A program made the translations under genes and the position numbers. A stretch of DNA of 64,000 bases from Batillaria attramentaria (lineage: Eukaryota; Mollusca; Gastropoda; Batillariidae). Every line of letters begins with the position of its first letter. Position 1 is the stretch's first letter. The notes beneath the pieces are model-generated. The model was not told the DNA's origin. It ran no database searches and worked only from the letters and a program-made list of their open reading frames with translations. The stretch lies in the NCBI GenBank assembly GCA_018292915.2, contig JACVVK020000312.1, positions 768,351 to 832,350 on the forward strand, read 5' to 3'. This document shows positions 51,840 through 63,764 of the stretch, one piece after another.

Positions 51840-52661
51840 ATGTTCAAAATCGCCCTGATACTGCTTGTTGCCACGGCTCTGATTCGGTGAGATATTACTT
51901 ATGTAAAAAGCTACGTCACAAAATCATTACAAATATATGTGTGCAGGTCATAGTACCACTGACACTACCGGTACTGATACTTTTTTTTTTTTTTTGATGC
52001 CCCAACTTTTTTTCAGCGCCCGTGGTATTTAACCAGGTGACGGCTGCAATCCACGGAGGGCTGGGAAGCTGGGGCAATATTTCATTATGCATGAGGAGGA
52101 GGTGGATGAGGAGGTCCATGTGGTTTGAGATTGCGCTTCCTGGCGTTAACTAGGCCCGGGAACTAGGGCACTTGCGGTTCTGGTCGAGTAATCATCCACA
52201 TGAAATGTGTCATAACAAGGGAAGCACCCTCAAAGTCTCACCCGTTAAGTGGGGGGGGGGGGGGGTATGTCTCGGCCTTGTGGCGACTCCATTATGCCCA
52301 TAGCACGCCCACTCTGGGTAGGAGCCGACCTAAGTTGGACAAATCCTTCTTGCCTCGGCAGAGATTCAAACCCAAGTCTCTCGGTCTATGGTCCGAAATG
52401 CTAACCACTACACTACGGGGGCCGGGCCGGTAACTGTACGTAATAATGAGATTCCTCTGTCGTTAGTGCATGTGTTAGCGTCTCCAAATAAGACGGGCAA
52501 ACTTTACCACCTTCAAAGGCACGCTTTTGTGAAGCAAACACACGTCACTGCCTTTGTAAGAAGAGACAATGGCGCAAGTCTAACTCTGACAATGACGTAA
52601 TAAAACATACGTCATCGCATCGACACAGACACGTATGGTGCACGGGGACGCGGTCTCAGCC

Positions 52662-52753
<92 letters not shown>

Positions 52754-53147
52754 CCAGGCCTGTATCTCCGAAAATACGGAGCCGAATGGGGTCTCCAAAT
52801 GTATCAAGATCTTTTAATAGAGCGCCTGAGCGAGCTGTTGTTGCATATATGATTTTTGAGTCATCGAACTTTTGAGAAAATATGGTTGTCTTGCGTTTCA
52901 TGCGTTTTCTTTTTCTTTTCTTTTTTATCACACCATTTTTAAGTTTGTTCTCTACAGAGAAATAGCTTATGGGATGGCGCAGATTTCGCTGCGCGCAGCA
53001 GCGCGTTTCAGTGATAACAAGGAGGACTGGCCCCATCCCATAAAGTTGTTTCTCCAAATTTCATGTTATTTTTGTCTGTATTGTTGTTATTGTTGTTGGC
53101 GGGGTTTTGTTGTTGTTGTTGTTTGTTTGTTTGACTGTTTTTTGGTG

Positions 53148-53196
<49 letters not shown>

Positions 53197-54693
53197 AAGT
53201 CTGTAAGACGTATCAAAGACACTAGATCCGCTACGCTATAGCGGATCTACAATCTTTTCTTTTTTTTTGCTGCCCCAACTCTTTGCCAGCTCCAGTGGTG
53301 TTCCTCTCAGGTCATGGGTGGAATCCACGGAGGGCTCGGAAGCTGGGACAATTTTTATTATGCATGATGATGGAGATGAGGATGATGGTATGATGATGCT
53401 ATGGAGGTCCGTGTGGTTTGGGACTGCGGGACAGGGCCGCATTCCTCGCTTCCTGTCATAAATATCCCGGCATTAACCAGGCCCGGGAACTACGGCACCT
53501 GCGGTGCCGGCCGTGTAATCATCCACATCATAAGACGTGTCATACCAAGGGAAGCACCCCCAAAGTCGCACCCGTGAAGTGGGTGAAAATCGGCTGTGTG
53601 GCAACAGCCTCCCCATTGGGTCCATAGCACACCCGCTCTGGGTAGGAGCCGACCTAGGTAGGAAAAATCCCGCTTGCCTCGGCTGGGACTCGAACCCGGG
53701 TCTCCCGGTCCATGATCCGAAATGCTAACCACTACACTACGGGGGCCGGTTCGGATCTACAATCTTAGGAGAGAGAGGGATGACGTCAATTCTGTGAACG
53801 AAACATTTGACGTCAGTCTCACGCTGGACCTCTGACGGGTGGTACTTGTGATTTCCCTGTTGCTTTTGTGATGTTCATGACTGAATTATAATGGCCCGGG
53901 CTACTTACAGGTGCCCGGTGCCGGTGCCCCCTGGACTGTGAACCACAAAAGGCTATAAAAATGAAAAGCAAGTAATAGTAAAGCGAAGTCAGTACTCATA
54001 CGGCGTGTTGTCTCGCCATTCCTCCCCTACTGACGACAAGGACAGATACCAGATAAGTGAAAAGGGTGTTTAGGCGGTAATGTCCAGAAGAAAAAAGGAG
54101 ACACACACATTAATTAAAGTCGTGACCGTCCGGTCTGACCTTTGACGAGCGTTACACAGTGTCAAAAGACCTGCGTCTGTGAGGCTGACGTCAAATGTTT
54201 CGATCACGGATTTGACGTCATCTCTCTCTCTCCCTCTATGCTAAGATTCTAGATCCGCTATAGCGTGTCGGGTCTAGTGTCTTTGGTAGGTCTTAGACAC
54301 TTGAAGAGAGAAAGAAAAATAACTGACAACAACAACAAACAACAAAACAGATAAAATAGCGTGAAATTTGGAGAGACAGCTTTATGGGATGGGACCATTC
54401 CTCCTTGTTTGTTTGATTTTTTTTTATTACTTTGATAGCATGAATACTGTTTTAGTTTTGGAAATGATCGCCGTGCAACCTTTTTATGTTGTTTCCATAG
54501 TAATGGAAACAACATCATACGACGGGCTAAAATTTCCAAGTTCATAGGCATCTGTGGTACAAACGCACGTCACTGCCGATCTCCCGCAGAGACGATTTTG
54601 CAAGTGTAACTCTGACAATGACGTAAGAAGCGTGCGTCTCCGATGCTGACGTGTATGGTGCGCCGAACGCACTTCTCCTCCTCAATGAGTGCC

Positions 54694-54759
<66 letters not shown>

Positions 54760-55877
54760 TGTGTCCAGGCCCGTTTCTTCGAAAATACTCAACCGAATGG
54801 CTTCAAATTTGGGGTATCCAAATATATCAAAATGTTACATTAGAGCAACCAATCGTGTGATGATTGCTTAAGTGATTTGGGAGTTATCGCCCTTTTGAGA
54901 CAAGTTGGTTCTCTTTTGATCACAGGCGTAATATTTATTTAAATCACTCAATTTTTTGGCAGTAGATAGCTTGAATACGGACTCTGAACAGAGTTACTAC
55001 TAGAAAATGGTCGCTCTTATAGTTTTCATGTAAACCGAGCCTGAGTTGACATTGCATGTGAACCCTGTTCAGAAAATACTGAACCGATCGATTTCAAATT
55101 TGGGTTTTCTAAATGAATCAAGATTGTTGACTAGAAGGCTCGATCCAGGTACGATTGCACACACGATTTGCGAGTTATCGCCCTTTTCAGAAAAAAAAGT
55201 GGCTTTCTGGCGTTTAAAGGCGTAATATTTACCTAAACCACTCCATTTTTGGGACATAGATAGCATGAATACGGACTCTCATCTGAGTGAATTTTGGAGG
55301 TTGTCGCTTTTATACGTTTGGCGTAAGCCGTACCTGATGAAAGTGCTGGTGAACACACTTTAGATCCCAAAATCGCTCCTACTATACATAGATAATGAGC
55401 CTGGGGTGCCATAAAAAATATATTTTAAAAAAATAGAAAAATTCCCTGCAGCCGTTATCGTCAGTTGACTCGAAACGTTGTACTCAAAGCACATTTCCTC
55501 CACAAGCCACACGCCTCACAAACATCGAAGAAGAGACGCACACGCACTGACGTAAAGTAAGAGCATCATGTTTGATTGACGTGATGCTGGTTTTTCTTGA
55601 GGGTGTCTCGCCACTTCCTTTCCGAATTCCTCTGTTTGGAGACGTGGTGTTGTATTTTACTTCTGCTATGTCGCCATCTTCGTGCACTCGCAGAGAAGAT
55701 ACGGGATACAACAGAATACAACTCCAATACTTTATGAACAGAATATGCGCGGAGAACAAATTCATGAAAGAAGAAGAATCCAGAACGCTGTGCAGGGCTG
55801 CTTACGTACTGAACAGGTCAGATCTAGAACATTCCTCAACTTGCTGGAAGGTTCGAAATCTTTCCAAGGTGACGTAA
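51840..55877 (+). CDS. Candidate small secreted Cys-containing protein, copy B (76 aa)
   Basis: This is the second copy of the gene described at 32,112-37,703: exon 2 is 51810-51886 (ATG at 51840), exon 3 is 55694-55877, with the non-coding exon ending at 51,102. The predicted protein is the same as in copy A. Intron 2 is about 3.8 kb because B lacks the Helentron-like insertion and a 1.06-kb block, but carries an extra SINE. Upstream of exon 3, B keeps 395 bp lost from A, in which the exon 3 frame stays open and starts MIDVMLVFLEGV, so a longer unspliced product is possible only here. Confidence 0.45.
51985..52430 (-). mobile_element. SINE S3 (copy B counterpart)
   Basis: Duplicate of 32,250-32,705. 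Confidence 0.8.
53257..53751 (-). mobile_element. SINE S3, insertion only in copy B, with 15-bp target duplication
   Basis: Flanked by CGGATCTACAATCTT at 53,242-53,256 and 53,752-53,766. Copy A has one copy of this sequence (33,472-33,486) and no insert. Confidence 0.92.
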
Positions 55878-56034
55878 TCTACTGACGTTACTGCACCAGC
55901 ATGTTCTGGGATGGTCTAGAAATTATTTTGCATCGAAATGCAGTATCTTTTCGCGATCTCTACAACTTGACATGTGGAAAGCGGGAATTTCAGTGGGTTT
56001 CGTTTTTGCCACTGACTCACACTCAGAAGCATAA

Positions 56035-56067
<33 letters not shown>

Positions 56068-56574
56068 GCGCGCGTCTAAGGCGAGAGAGAGAGAGAGGGT
56101 CTCTTCTCCGATACCAGTAAGCAATCGTCTGTCAGTCAGGTCTGCGGGAAGTAACTCTGTCAAAGGGGAACAACTTTATTACAAGAATTCTTCCACCCAT
56201 GTAGAACCTCGCATACGCCAAAAAGTTTGTGACGTCAACCAGCTAGTTGAGCTCACACGACCTCATGTGTTTGGGGTTTTGCAAGTGCATAGAGGCACGG
56301 AAAGGGTTTCCAGTACTTTCTTTATGTCAGCATGCTTGATGTTAGAGAGCTTGCGTTCGTGTGCACGCGGGCTGCATACATGACACAACGACTACGACTG
56401 TGACTACAGCAGGTCATTGAATGGAAACAACATATTGGGCTGGTGGCCATCTTGTTAGATCTCAAATAGCTCATACCCTATGCAGACAACGTGTGTCTGA
56501 TGTCACATCAAATATAATATTACTAAAAATTGACTGCAGCCGTTCTCGAAGTCGCATTGGAGAACACATAGGAA

Positions 56575-56624
<50 letters not shown>

Positions 56625-56629
56625 CACAC

Positions 56630-56870
56630 CAGCGACACTTCACGGGACGGCCTTCATTGCATACATTGTGTAGACTTGAAGTGTAACATCGTGTAAAAGT
56701 GCTCACGTCAAATGTTCAGATAAGGGGCTAGATTTAAACTTGGAGAGTGTGGGAAGATCACAAATTTCGACAGGCAGTGAGTTCCAAACACATGGAGCTA
56801 GAAAATTAAAAGATCGTTCGCCTGCGGTTTTCATGTTTCAGCCCTGCTGCGTCTTGCCGTAGAAGTGCGG
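56630..56870 (-). mobile_element. LINE C-terminal fragment (copy B, first)
   Basis: Duplicate of 38,450-38,690. Confidence 0.65.
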
Positions 56871-56999
56871 AATCACCCCTAACACCCGACTGCTCGGGAC
56901 AAATCCAGTGCACAAGTGCAAGCACCATCCCATGTTACCAGGGCAACGAGTGTGTGTGCTGCTCTCTTCCCCGTAACGCGATCTGAAACTCACACGACG

Positions 57000-57215
57000 T
57001 ACCTCCTGGGTCTCCAGAGACCCATGGTATATATATAGTGATTTCGCTGAATATCCCATTGCGTACCTCCTGGGTCTCCAGAGACCCATGGTACATATAT
57101 AGTGTTTTCGCTGAATATCCCATTGCGTACCTCCTGGGTCTCCACAGACCCATGGTATTTATACAGCGTTTTTGCTGAATACCCTATTGCGTACATCCTG
57201 GGTCACCAGACTTAC
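57000..57215. repeat. 64-bp palindromic satellite (copy B, left part)
   Basis: Duplicate of 38,829-39,050; the right-hand units are at 59,800-59,885. Confidence 0.85.
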
Positions 57216-57220
57216 TTACA

Positions 57221-57583
57221 ATGCGAGAGCTCAGGGGTTCGAGTCCCACTCGGGACAAAGAATTTTCCTTCTCGTATGTGGCACCGTTCATTCGGGCCGA
57301 TCGTCGGGGGTTCTCTCCGGGTACTCCGGCTTCCTCCCCCTCTGCTTTGGAAATGTTCAGCCCACCAAATTTGAAAAATAAAATGCAATTCTAAAATTCC
57401 AAAATTTAAATAGCTGAGCTGACCCTTCGCACCACGTGATTGTAATGTGTTTACGTCCGGTGTGTGAGAGAATGTGTGTGATTCACGTGAGCGTGCGTGT
57501 TGGGTTCAGTTCGCGGCGCTTTGAGCCGATTCATGAAATTGGGTAAAGCGCCTATATAATACTCATTATTATTATTATTATTA
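57221..57583 (+). mobile_element. SINE S1, 5'-truncated, only in copy B
   Basis: It begins inside the tRNA-like head (CAATGCGAGAGCTCAGGGGT), keeps the body and the GGCGCTTTGAGCC/AAAGCGCC tail and ends in (ATT)n. Copy A reads straight through the site at about 39,050-39,058. Confidence 0.85.
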
Positions 57584-59806
57584 TTACTTAGGCCCTTGGC
57601 TCCAAGTGGAGCATGGGCCATCGACAACCCTTCGCCATCGCACTCTGTTCTGGGCTGTTCTTGCCACTCCAGTCCAGTTGGTCCCCTGCTTATATAGCTC
57701 TGCCTCAGTGTCCCGGCTCCAGCTGTTGCGAGGCCGGCCTCTCTTCCTTTTCACCTGCGGGTTCCATGTCAGGGCTTGGCGTATGGTACTGGATGCTGGC
57801 TTCCTGAGGGTGTGTCCAATCCCCACTTCCTCCGCAGGATCTGCTTGGCCACTGGTTCCTGCCCCGCTCGCTCCCACAGCTCTTCGTTCCGGATCTTCTC
57901 TGGCCATCGGATGTTGAAGATGTGCCACAGACAGGTGTTGAGAAATGTCTGGGTCTTCTGCTGCATCGTCTTCGTTGTCCTCCATGTTTCGCATCCGCAG
58001 AGCAGAACTGACTTCACGTTGGAGTTGAAGATGCGAAGTTTGGTTCTTATGCTGACAACTTTGGATGCCCATACGTTCTTCAGCATGACCATTGCTGCTC
58101 TTGCCTTGGCTGTGACGTCACGGTCTGTGCCTCCCTGTCCATCAACCACACTCACCAGGTAGACAAAAGACTCTACCTCCCTAATGGACTCTCCACCCAC
58201 TGTGACTGGTGTGTTGGCAGTGGTGTTGATCTTCATCAGCTCAGTTTTCTTCCTGTTGATCTTGAACCCTGTTCCAGCGGATGTGGCTCCTAGTAGTCTT
58301 GTCCTGTATCTGGCTGTGGCTGTGAGACAGGAGCGCCTGGTCGTCCGCAAAGTCGAGGTCATCCAGCTGTGTCCAGAGTGTCCACTGTATCCCGTTTTCT
58401 TGCCTGTTGTGGTGGTCTTCATGATCCAGTCGATGACCAGGAGGAAGAGGAATGGGGGCAACAGGCATCCCTGGCAGACTCCGGTCTTCACCTTGAAGCT
58501 TTCTGTCAACTGGCCGGCATGGGCAATCCTGCAGCTCATGTCTTGGTAGGTGCACCGGATCAGGGAGATGATCTTCCCAGGAACTCCGTAGTGCCTTAGC
58601 AGCTTCCACAGCGACTCTCTGTCTACACTGAGGAAAGCCTTCCCATAGTCTATGAAGTTGGTGTAGAGGGGGGAGTTCCACTCAAGTGACTGCTCAACAA
58701 TGATGCGTAGGCTGGCGATCTGGTCAGCGCAGGACCTGTTCCTGCGAAAGCCCGCCTGCTGGTCTCGGAGCATGGGGTCAACTGCCTCCCTCATCCTCTC
58801 CAGTAAAATTCTGTTGAGAAACTTGCCTGCCAATGACAGGAGCATGATCCCTCGGTAGTTGCTGCAGTCCCTGAGGTCCCCTTTCTTTGGCAGCTTGATG
58901 ACGATCCCTTCTTTCCGCTGGGCTGACACCTCTTCCTTCTCCCAGATCTTGCTGAATAGGCTGTGCAGCATGTTGACGACATGTGTGTGCTTTGATGGCT
59001 TCTGCTGGTATCTCGTCCGGTCCTGCAGCTTTCCCATTTCTCAGTGTCATGATGGCTTTCCTGATCTCAACCTTAGAGGGCTTGTCGCAGTTGATGGGTA
59101 GTTCTGTCTCTGCTGGTGGGATGTCTGGTGGTGTTTCAAGGATGGGGCGATTTAACAGCTCCCTGAAGTGTTCTGCCCATCGCTTCAGCTGTTCCTCAGT
59201 TGTTGTCAGTGGGTGCCCGTTCTTGTCCTTCACTGGTTTGTCTGTCTGCTGAAAATTGCCCGCGAGCTTCTTGGTCACCTGGTAAAGGTCTTTTAGATTC
59301 CCTTCTCGGGCTGCTTCCTCTGCTTGAATGGCCAGGTTGTCGATGTAGTCCCTCTGGTCCTTCCTGGTGCTCCTCTTCACTTCTCTGTCAGCTGCTGTGT
59401 ATTCTTCTTGTACCTTTGCCTTATCTCTTCTTGTTCGGCTCGTGTTCAGTGCAGTTTTCTTCTATTTCCTAACTTTCAGTTTCTGGATGGTAACAGCAGA
59501 GATCCGTTCCTTCTGTCTCGATGTCCATTCTACTGTCTTCTATCAGGCCTCGCAGTGGCTGGAACCTGTTGGAAAGGCTAATCCGGAATGCTGCTTGTGT
59601 GTCTGTGTTCCTGAGTAGTCCAACGTTGTACCTGGTCCTTGTGTTGTTGGCGTTGGTGTGTCTCTTAAGCCGAAGTCTCAATGTTGTTGCAAGAAGGTGG
59701 TGGTCTGATGATACATCGGCAACCCTCATCGGGCGCACATCTCGCCACGATCTCAAGTTCCCACCCCTGGCAAAAAGGAAGCGTGCTTCGTTGAAAGCGT
59801 GGGTCT
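57584..59806 (-). mobile_element. RTE-like non-LTR retrotransposon, 5'-truncated (copy B)
   Basis: Duplicate of 39,053-41,285. Here one frame (59037-57769) runs from the RT fingers to the C-terminal part, but the FADD box is again in another frame (58681-58241). An S1 SINE abuts its 3' end. Confidence 0.85.
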
Positions 59807-60074
59807 CTAGCGACCCAGAAGGTACGTAGAAGGGGTGCTCCTACATTAAACCATGGGTCTCCCCAGACCCAGGAAGTATGCAGAGGGGTATACACAACTT
59901 TAAAGTTTAATAACTTCTTTATTTACAAACAAAACAAAATCAAACTTCGAGGACATAATGCTAAACTATTCATTGACAAAGTCATGAAATTTGGTGGAGT
60001 TGGTGTGAAAATGAACAAAGACATTTTTGGGAAGGTGTGTGCCATTTTTGACCCAGGGGGTACGGGGAAGGATA

Positions 60075-60291
60075 TTAACCCATTCACTGCCGTGATGGCA
60101 GACTGAACTTGATGACTCGCGCCAATAGCCCAAATTTCAAACTAGTTCAAAATGTTGTCGTTCTAGTGGTTGGGGAGAAATCCAGCAAAACAACTTAGAT
60201 ACAGGCACATTTTGCTTCCCATGTACAGCATGTCATGTGAAGGGATACTATCAGTGAGTGGCCAAAACATGTCTGGCAGTAAAAGGGTTAA
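60075..60291. mobile_element. TTAA-flanked MITE, copy B-1
   Basis: Counterpart of 41,560-41,775. Confidence 0.8.
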
Positions 60292-60361
60292 TACTGGGTG
60301 TTCATGGTTGCCCAGTTTCAAAAACGCGACGCATACAGAAGTAAGCCCCGCACCCCCCTAC

Positions 60362-60424
<63 letters not shown>

Positions 60425-60521
60425 ATACGTCTGTGGGCGCAAGTTTAACTCTGACAATGACATAATAAAACATACGTCATCGCATCGACACAGACACGTA
60501 TGGTGCACGGGGACGCCTCAG

Positions 60522-60559
<38 letters not shown>

Positions 60560-60561
<2 letters not shown>

Positions 60562-60820
60562 ACACCAGCGACACTTCATAGGACGGCCTTCATTGCATAC
60601 ATTGTGTAGACTTGAAGTGTAACATTGTGTAGACTTGAAGTGTAACATTGTGTAAAAGTGCTCACGTCAAATGTTGAGAGATCAGGGGCTAGATTTAAAC
60701 TTGGACAGTGTGGAAAGATCACAAATTTCGACAGGCAGTGAGTTCCAAACATATGGAGCTAGAAAATTAAAAGAACGTTCGCCTGCGGTTTTCATGTTTC
60801 AGCCCTGCTGCGTCTTGCCG
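60560..60820 (-). mobile_element. LINE C-terminal fragment (copy B, second)
   Basis: Duplicate of 41,870-42,110 with a short internal repeat near 60,605-60,650. Confidence 0.6.
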
Positions 60821-60927
60821 TAGAAGGGCGGAATCACCCCCAACACCCAACTGCTCGGAACAAATCCAGTGCACAAGTGCACGCACCATCCCATGTTACC
60901 TGGGCAACAAGTGTTTATGCTGCTATA

Positions 60928-60958
60928 TTAACCCATTCACTGCCGTGGTGGCAGACTG
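60928..60958. mobile_element. TTAA-flanked MITE, 31-bp remnant (copy B)
   Basis: Only the left terminus remains; it is followed by unrelated AT-rich sequence and then a partial repeat of 59,978-60,074. Confidence 0.75.
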
Positions 60959-61076
60959 ATTATTATATTATTTGAAATAATGAAATTTGGTGGAGTTGGT
61001 GTGAAAATGAACAAAGATACTAACATTTTTGGGAAGGTGTGTGCCATTTTTGACCCAGGGTGTACGGGGAAGGATA

Positions 61077-61293
61077 TTAACCCATTCACTGCCGTGGTGG
61101 CAGACTGAACTTGGTGACTCGCGCCAATAGCCCAGATTTCAAACTAGTTCAAAATGTTATCGTTTTAGTGGTTGGGGAAAAATCCAGCAAAACAACTTAG
61201 ATACAGGCACATTTTGCTTCCCATGTACAGCATGTCATGTGAAGGGATACTATCAGTGAGTGGCCAAAACATGTCTGGCAGTGAAAGGGTTAA
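61077..61293. mobile_element. TTAA-flanked MITE, copy B-2
   Basis: Complete copy, TTAA at both ends. Confidence 0.8.
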
Positions 61294-61520
61294 TACTGGG
61301 TGTTAATGGTTGCCCAGTTTCAAAACGCGACGCATACAGAAGTAAGCCCCGCACCCCCTCCCCCACCCCCACACCCTCCCTCAAGAAAAAAGAAAAAAGA
61401 TATCATGGCCTGAGGGTGATTATAACTCAAGACACCAATGTTAATTAAAAACAAATAATTCTGGAAATGTGTTGTTTGTTTGATTGTTTGTTAAGTCTAT
61501 TACAAGTGCGTTCACAGACA

Positions 61521-61578
<58 letters not shown>

Positions 61579-61654
61579 GTTGTATATTCCAGTTTCGACC
61601 CCTTTTTTATTTGTTTGATTTTGTTATTTTTTATTATTTTTTTTTTTTGTGGAC

Positions 61655-61880
61655 AGTTATACATACATAAACAAAAACATACGAGAATACACTTACATAC
61701 ATGTATACAAACTTACATACTAATCCATAAACAAAACACATACATGAACTTAAGTAAGCAAATGGCAACCACAACCAGAAAACAAAACTAACAAACCAAC
61801 AAACTAACAAAAGAAAGTGCTACAGAGAAACAACAAAAACAACAAACACAAAAAATAAACACAGGCACAGAACATAAAAA
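61655..61880. repeat. Inverted-repeat arm (partner 63,765-64,000)
   Basis: The sequence containing ACATACGAGAATACACTTAC is inverted at the right edge of the window, about 1.9 kb away. Confidence 0.8.
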
Positions 61881-61966
61881 AGGATGGCCACCAGCCCAAT
61901 ATGTTGTTTCCATTTAATCACCTGCTGTCGTCACGGTCGTTCTTTTGTAATGCCATGTATCCTGGA

Positions 61967-61969
<3 letters not shown>

Positions 61970-62026
<57 letters not shown>
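61970..62026. repeat. (CA)n at right breakpoint of copy B
   Basis: Equivalent in position to 43,041-43,064; sequence beyond 62,026 has no match in copy A. Confidence 0.9.
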
Positions 62027-62028
<2 letters not shown>

Positions 62029-63144
62029 GATAACAGGTCACAGAAAACCACGGTGATCAAGCATGATCAAAGGCTTATAAGCAATCGGGGAAACTAGCAT
62101 ATGTTGTTGGAGTTTTAGGACTGGTGGGGAGAGAGAGAGAGCAGAATAACATCAAATTGATGGTAAAAAGAAAAACGTTAAGGGACGTATTAGTGCAGGC
62201 TCACACCTATACAGAATGGATACGACATCATGTTTATGGAGATCTATAACATTTAATGGGGGGTGGGGGGGGGGGTCCACCCTCCATTTCGCCCAGAAAA
62301 GTGTCAAAAAGTGTTTGAAACGAGTCCCAGTGCGATGCAGCCCACACACGACCGCCACAGCGCAAATCTAGAATGGTTTAGCTACATGTACCGTACAATT
62401 TCATACCTGATAAGATTCGTAGAAGTCTGCATCTGTCCAAAAAGCATTCAAAATCTACGCGCTGAGGCCATCCAAAAATAATTCAAATCGAGGCTTTGGT
62501 TCCCGACGCGGTAGCGCAGATGTACTACCGGTAAGCAAAAGTCAATCCAGGGGACGGCTAACAATGGCTGAGGCTTCCATTCAGACATATACATGTACAC
62601 GTGTATATGTGCGAACCACCAGCAGGGGGTGCCTATCGCTAAGTGGTGCAGTTATGATGATAACTGTCACGGCCCTGGTAAAGCTACGAAGACGGCTGAG
62701 CCAGTACAGCCACCGACAGGTTAGTGCTTCTGTGTGTGCGATGGAATGCGAAATTAGATCTGAAACTACGCGGGGCTGAATAGAGACTGGTGATCGAGGC
62801 CACAACAACTTGATATAATTTCGCTAAAACAAACCTTTGCTGTAGAATGATATAGACAATGAGAGATCATCGACATGCGGTTTGTGTCTGGTTGTATTTA
62901 CGCCATTTATGTATTTACCGTAGTGTGAGTAAGTGGAGACTCATTGACACAAGAAACCGGCATACACAAATGACGTCTGTAATGCTTGACTTGAAAAGAT
63001 GTGAAGTGACGGTAAAGCGATTCTTTTGTTAGAACAAGGGTACACAGCATGATAGATGTATTATTCTGCTCTATGATAAGAGCGGTTTTTTTGTTGTTGT
63101 TGTTTTTTGTTTTGTTTTGTTTTTTGCTGTCCCAACTCTTTGCC
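62027..63144. other. Right flank, apparently single copy
   Basis: No gene recognised. A G run lies at 62,258-62,275. Short open frames (62,263-62,481, 62,564-62,779) lack recognisable domains. A T/G-rich stretch lies at 63,088-63,125. Confidence 0.5.
62616..62633 (+). promoter_or_regulatory. CTCF-like motif
   Basis: CCACCAGCAGGGGGTGCC differs from the bilaterian CTCF core (CCASYAGRKGGCR-type) by few positions. It lies about 600 bp right of the duplication. Chance occurrence is possible. Confidence 0.3.
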
Positions 63145-63440
63145 AGCTTTTCGTAGGGCAAGGTGCATACCAGGCGGTAGCAAGAAGAGGCAGAAGAGAG
63201 GCAAAGGTGACGTGAGTGGAATTGGGTGAAGTGGCTTTCTGGCCTAAACAGAAAGTAGACTAGCATTACTCGAGAGAGGCCTGAGCGGAAAGGAGACACT
63301 CATTTTTTTCTGAAAACTCCTTTCAGGTATGTGCAGTTGAATGGTCTGTGCATGGTAGTTTTTTTTAGATTGAAGCATTTTTAGGGGTGACTATGATGCC
63401 TGAGGCTAATAGAGAATATAATTCTAGGCATTTCCAGACT
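63145..63440 (+). mobile_element. Dispersed repeat X, third copy
   Basis: Shares the CCTGAGCGGAAAGGAGACA and GGGGTGACTATGATGCCTGA segments with 5,906-6,205. Confidence 0.65.
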
Positions 63441-63764
63441 TAGTGCATTTGTATTGTTTGAGAACAAGGGAAACTTGGTGGCAGCCATTTACAGACAAAC
63501 TGAGTTTTCCTCGTCTGCGCGGCCACCAAACGTAAGTGTGGGCATTGTGACAGACTTGTATTTGGAAAGGAACTGGTTCTCTTTGGAGAGGCACAGAACA
63601 TTGTAACAGACATACCACTGGACTTTATCATACTTTCATCAAAATGTTTTCTTTATAAGTGCAAACTACAGGGTAGTATGCGCAGTGTCCAGACCTTCTG
63701 AAGGGTAAGTATAAAATAGAAGAAGCTGCTTCCTCTTCTGTTGGTAGAAAAGTAGCTGGGTTTT
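63441..63764. other. Unrecognised DNA
   Basis: Nothing identifiable; weak open frames on the minus strand at 63,424-63,631 show no domain. Confidence 0.4.

Larger units (their letters stand above)
43065..61970. repeat. Segmental duplication, copy B
   Basis: It is in direct orientation to copy A. Sequences missing from A are an S3 SINE (53,257-53,751), an S1 SINE (57,221-57,583) and about 395 bp at 55,263-55,657. It ends at (CA)n 61,970-62,026. Confidence 0.95.

Noticed and set aside
62263..62481. Short frames in the right flank
   Set aside because: No domain, no splice support, and low-complexity G run at the start.
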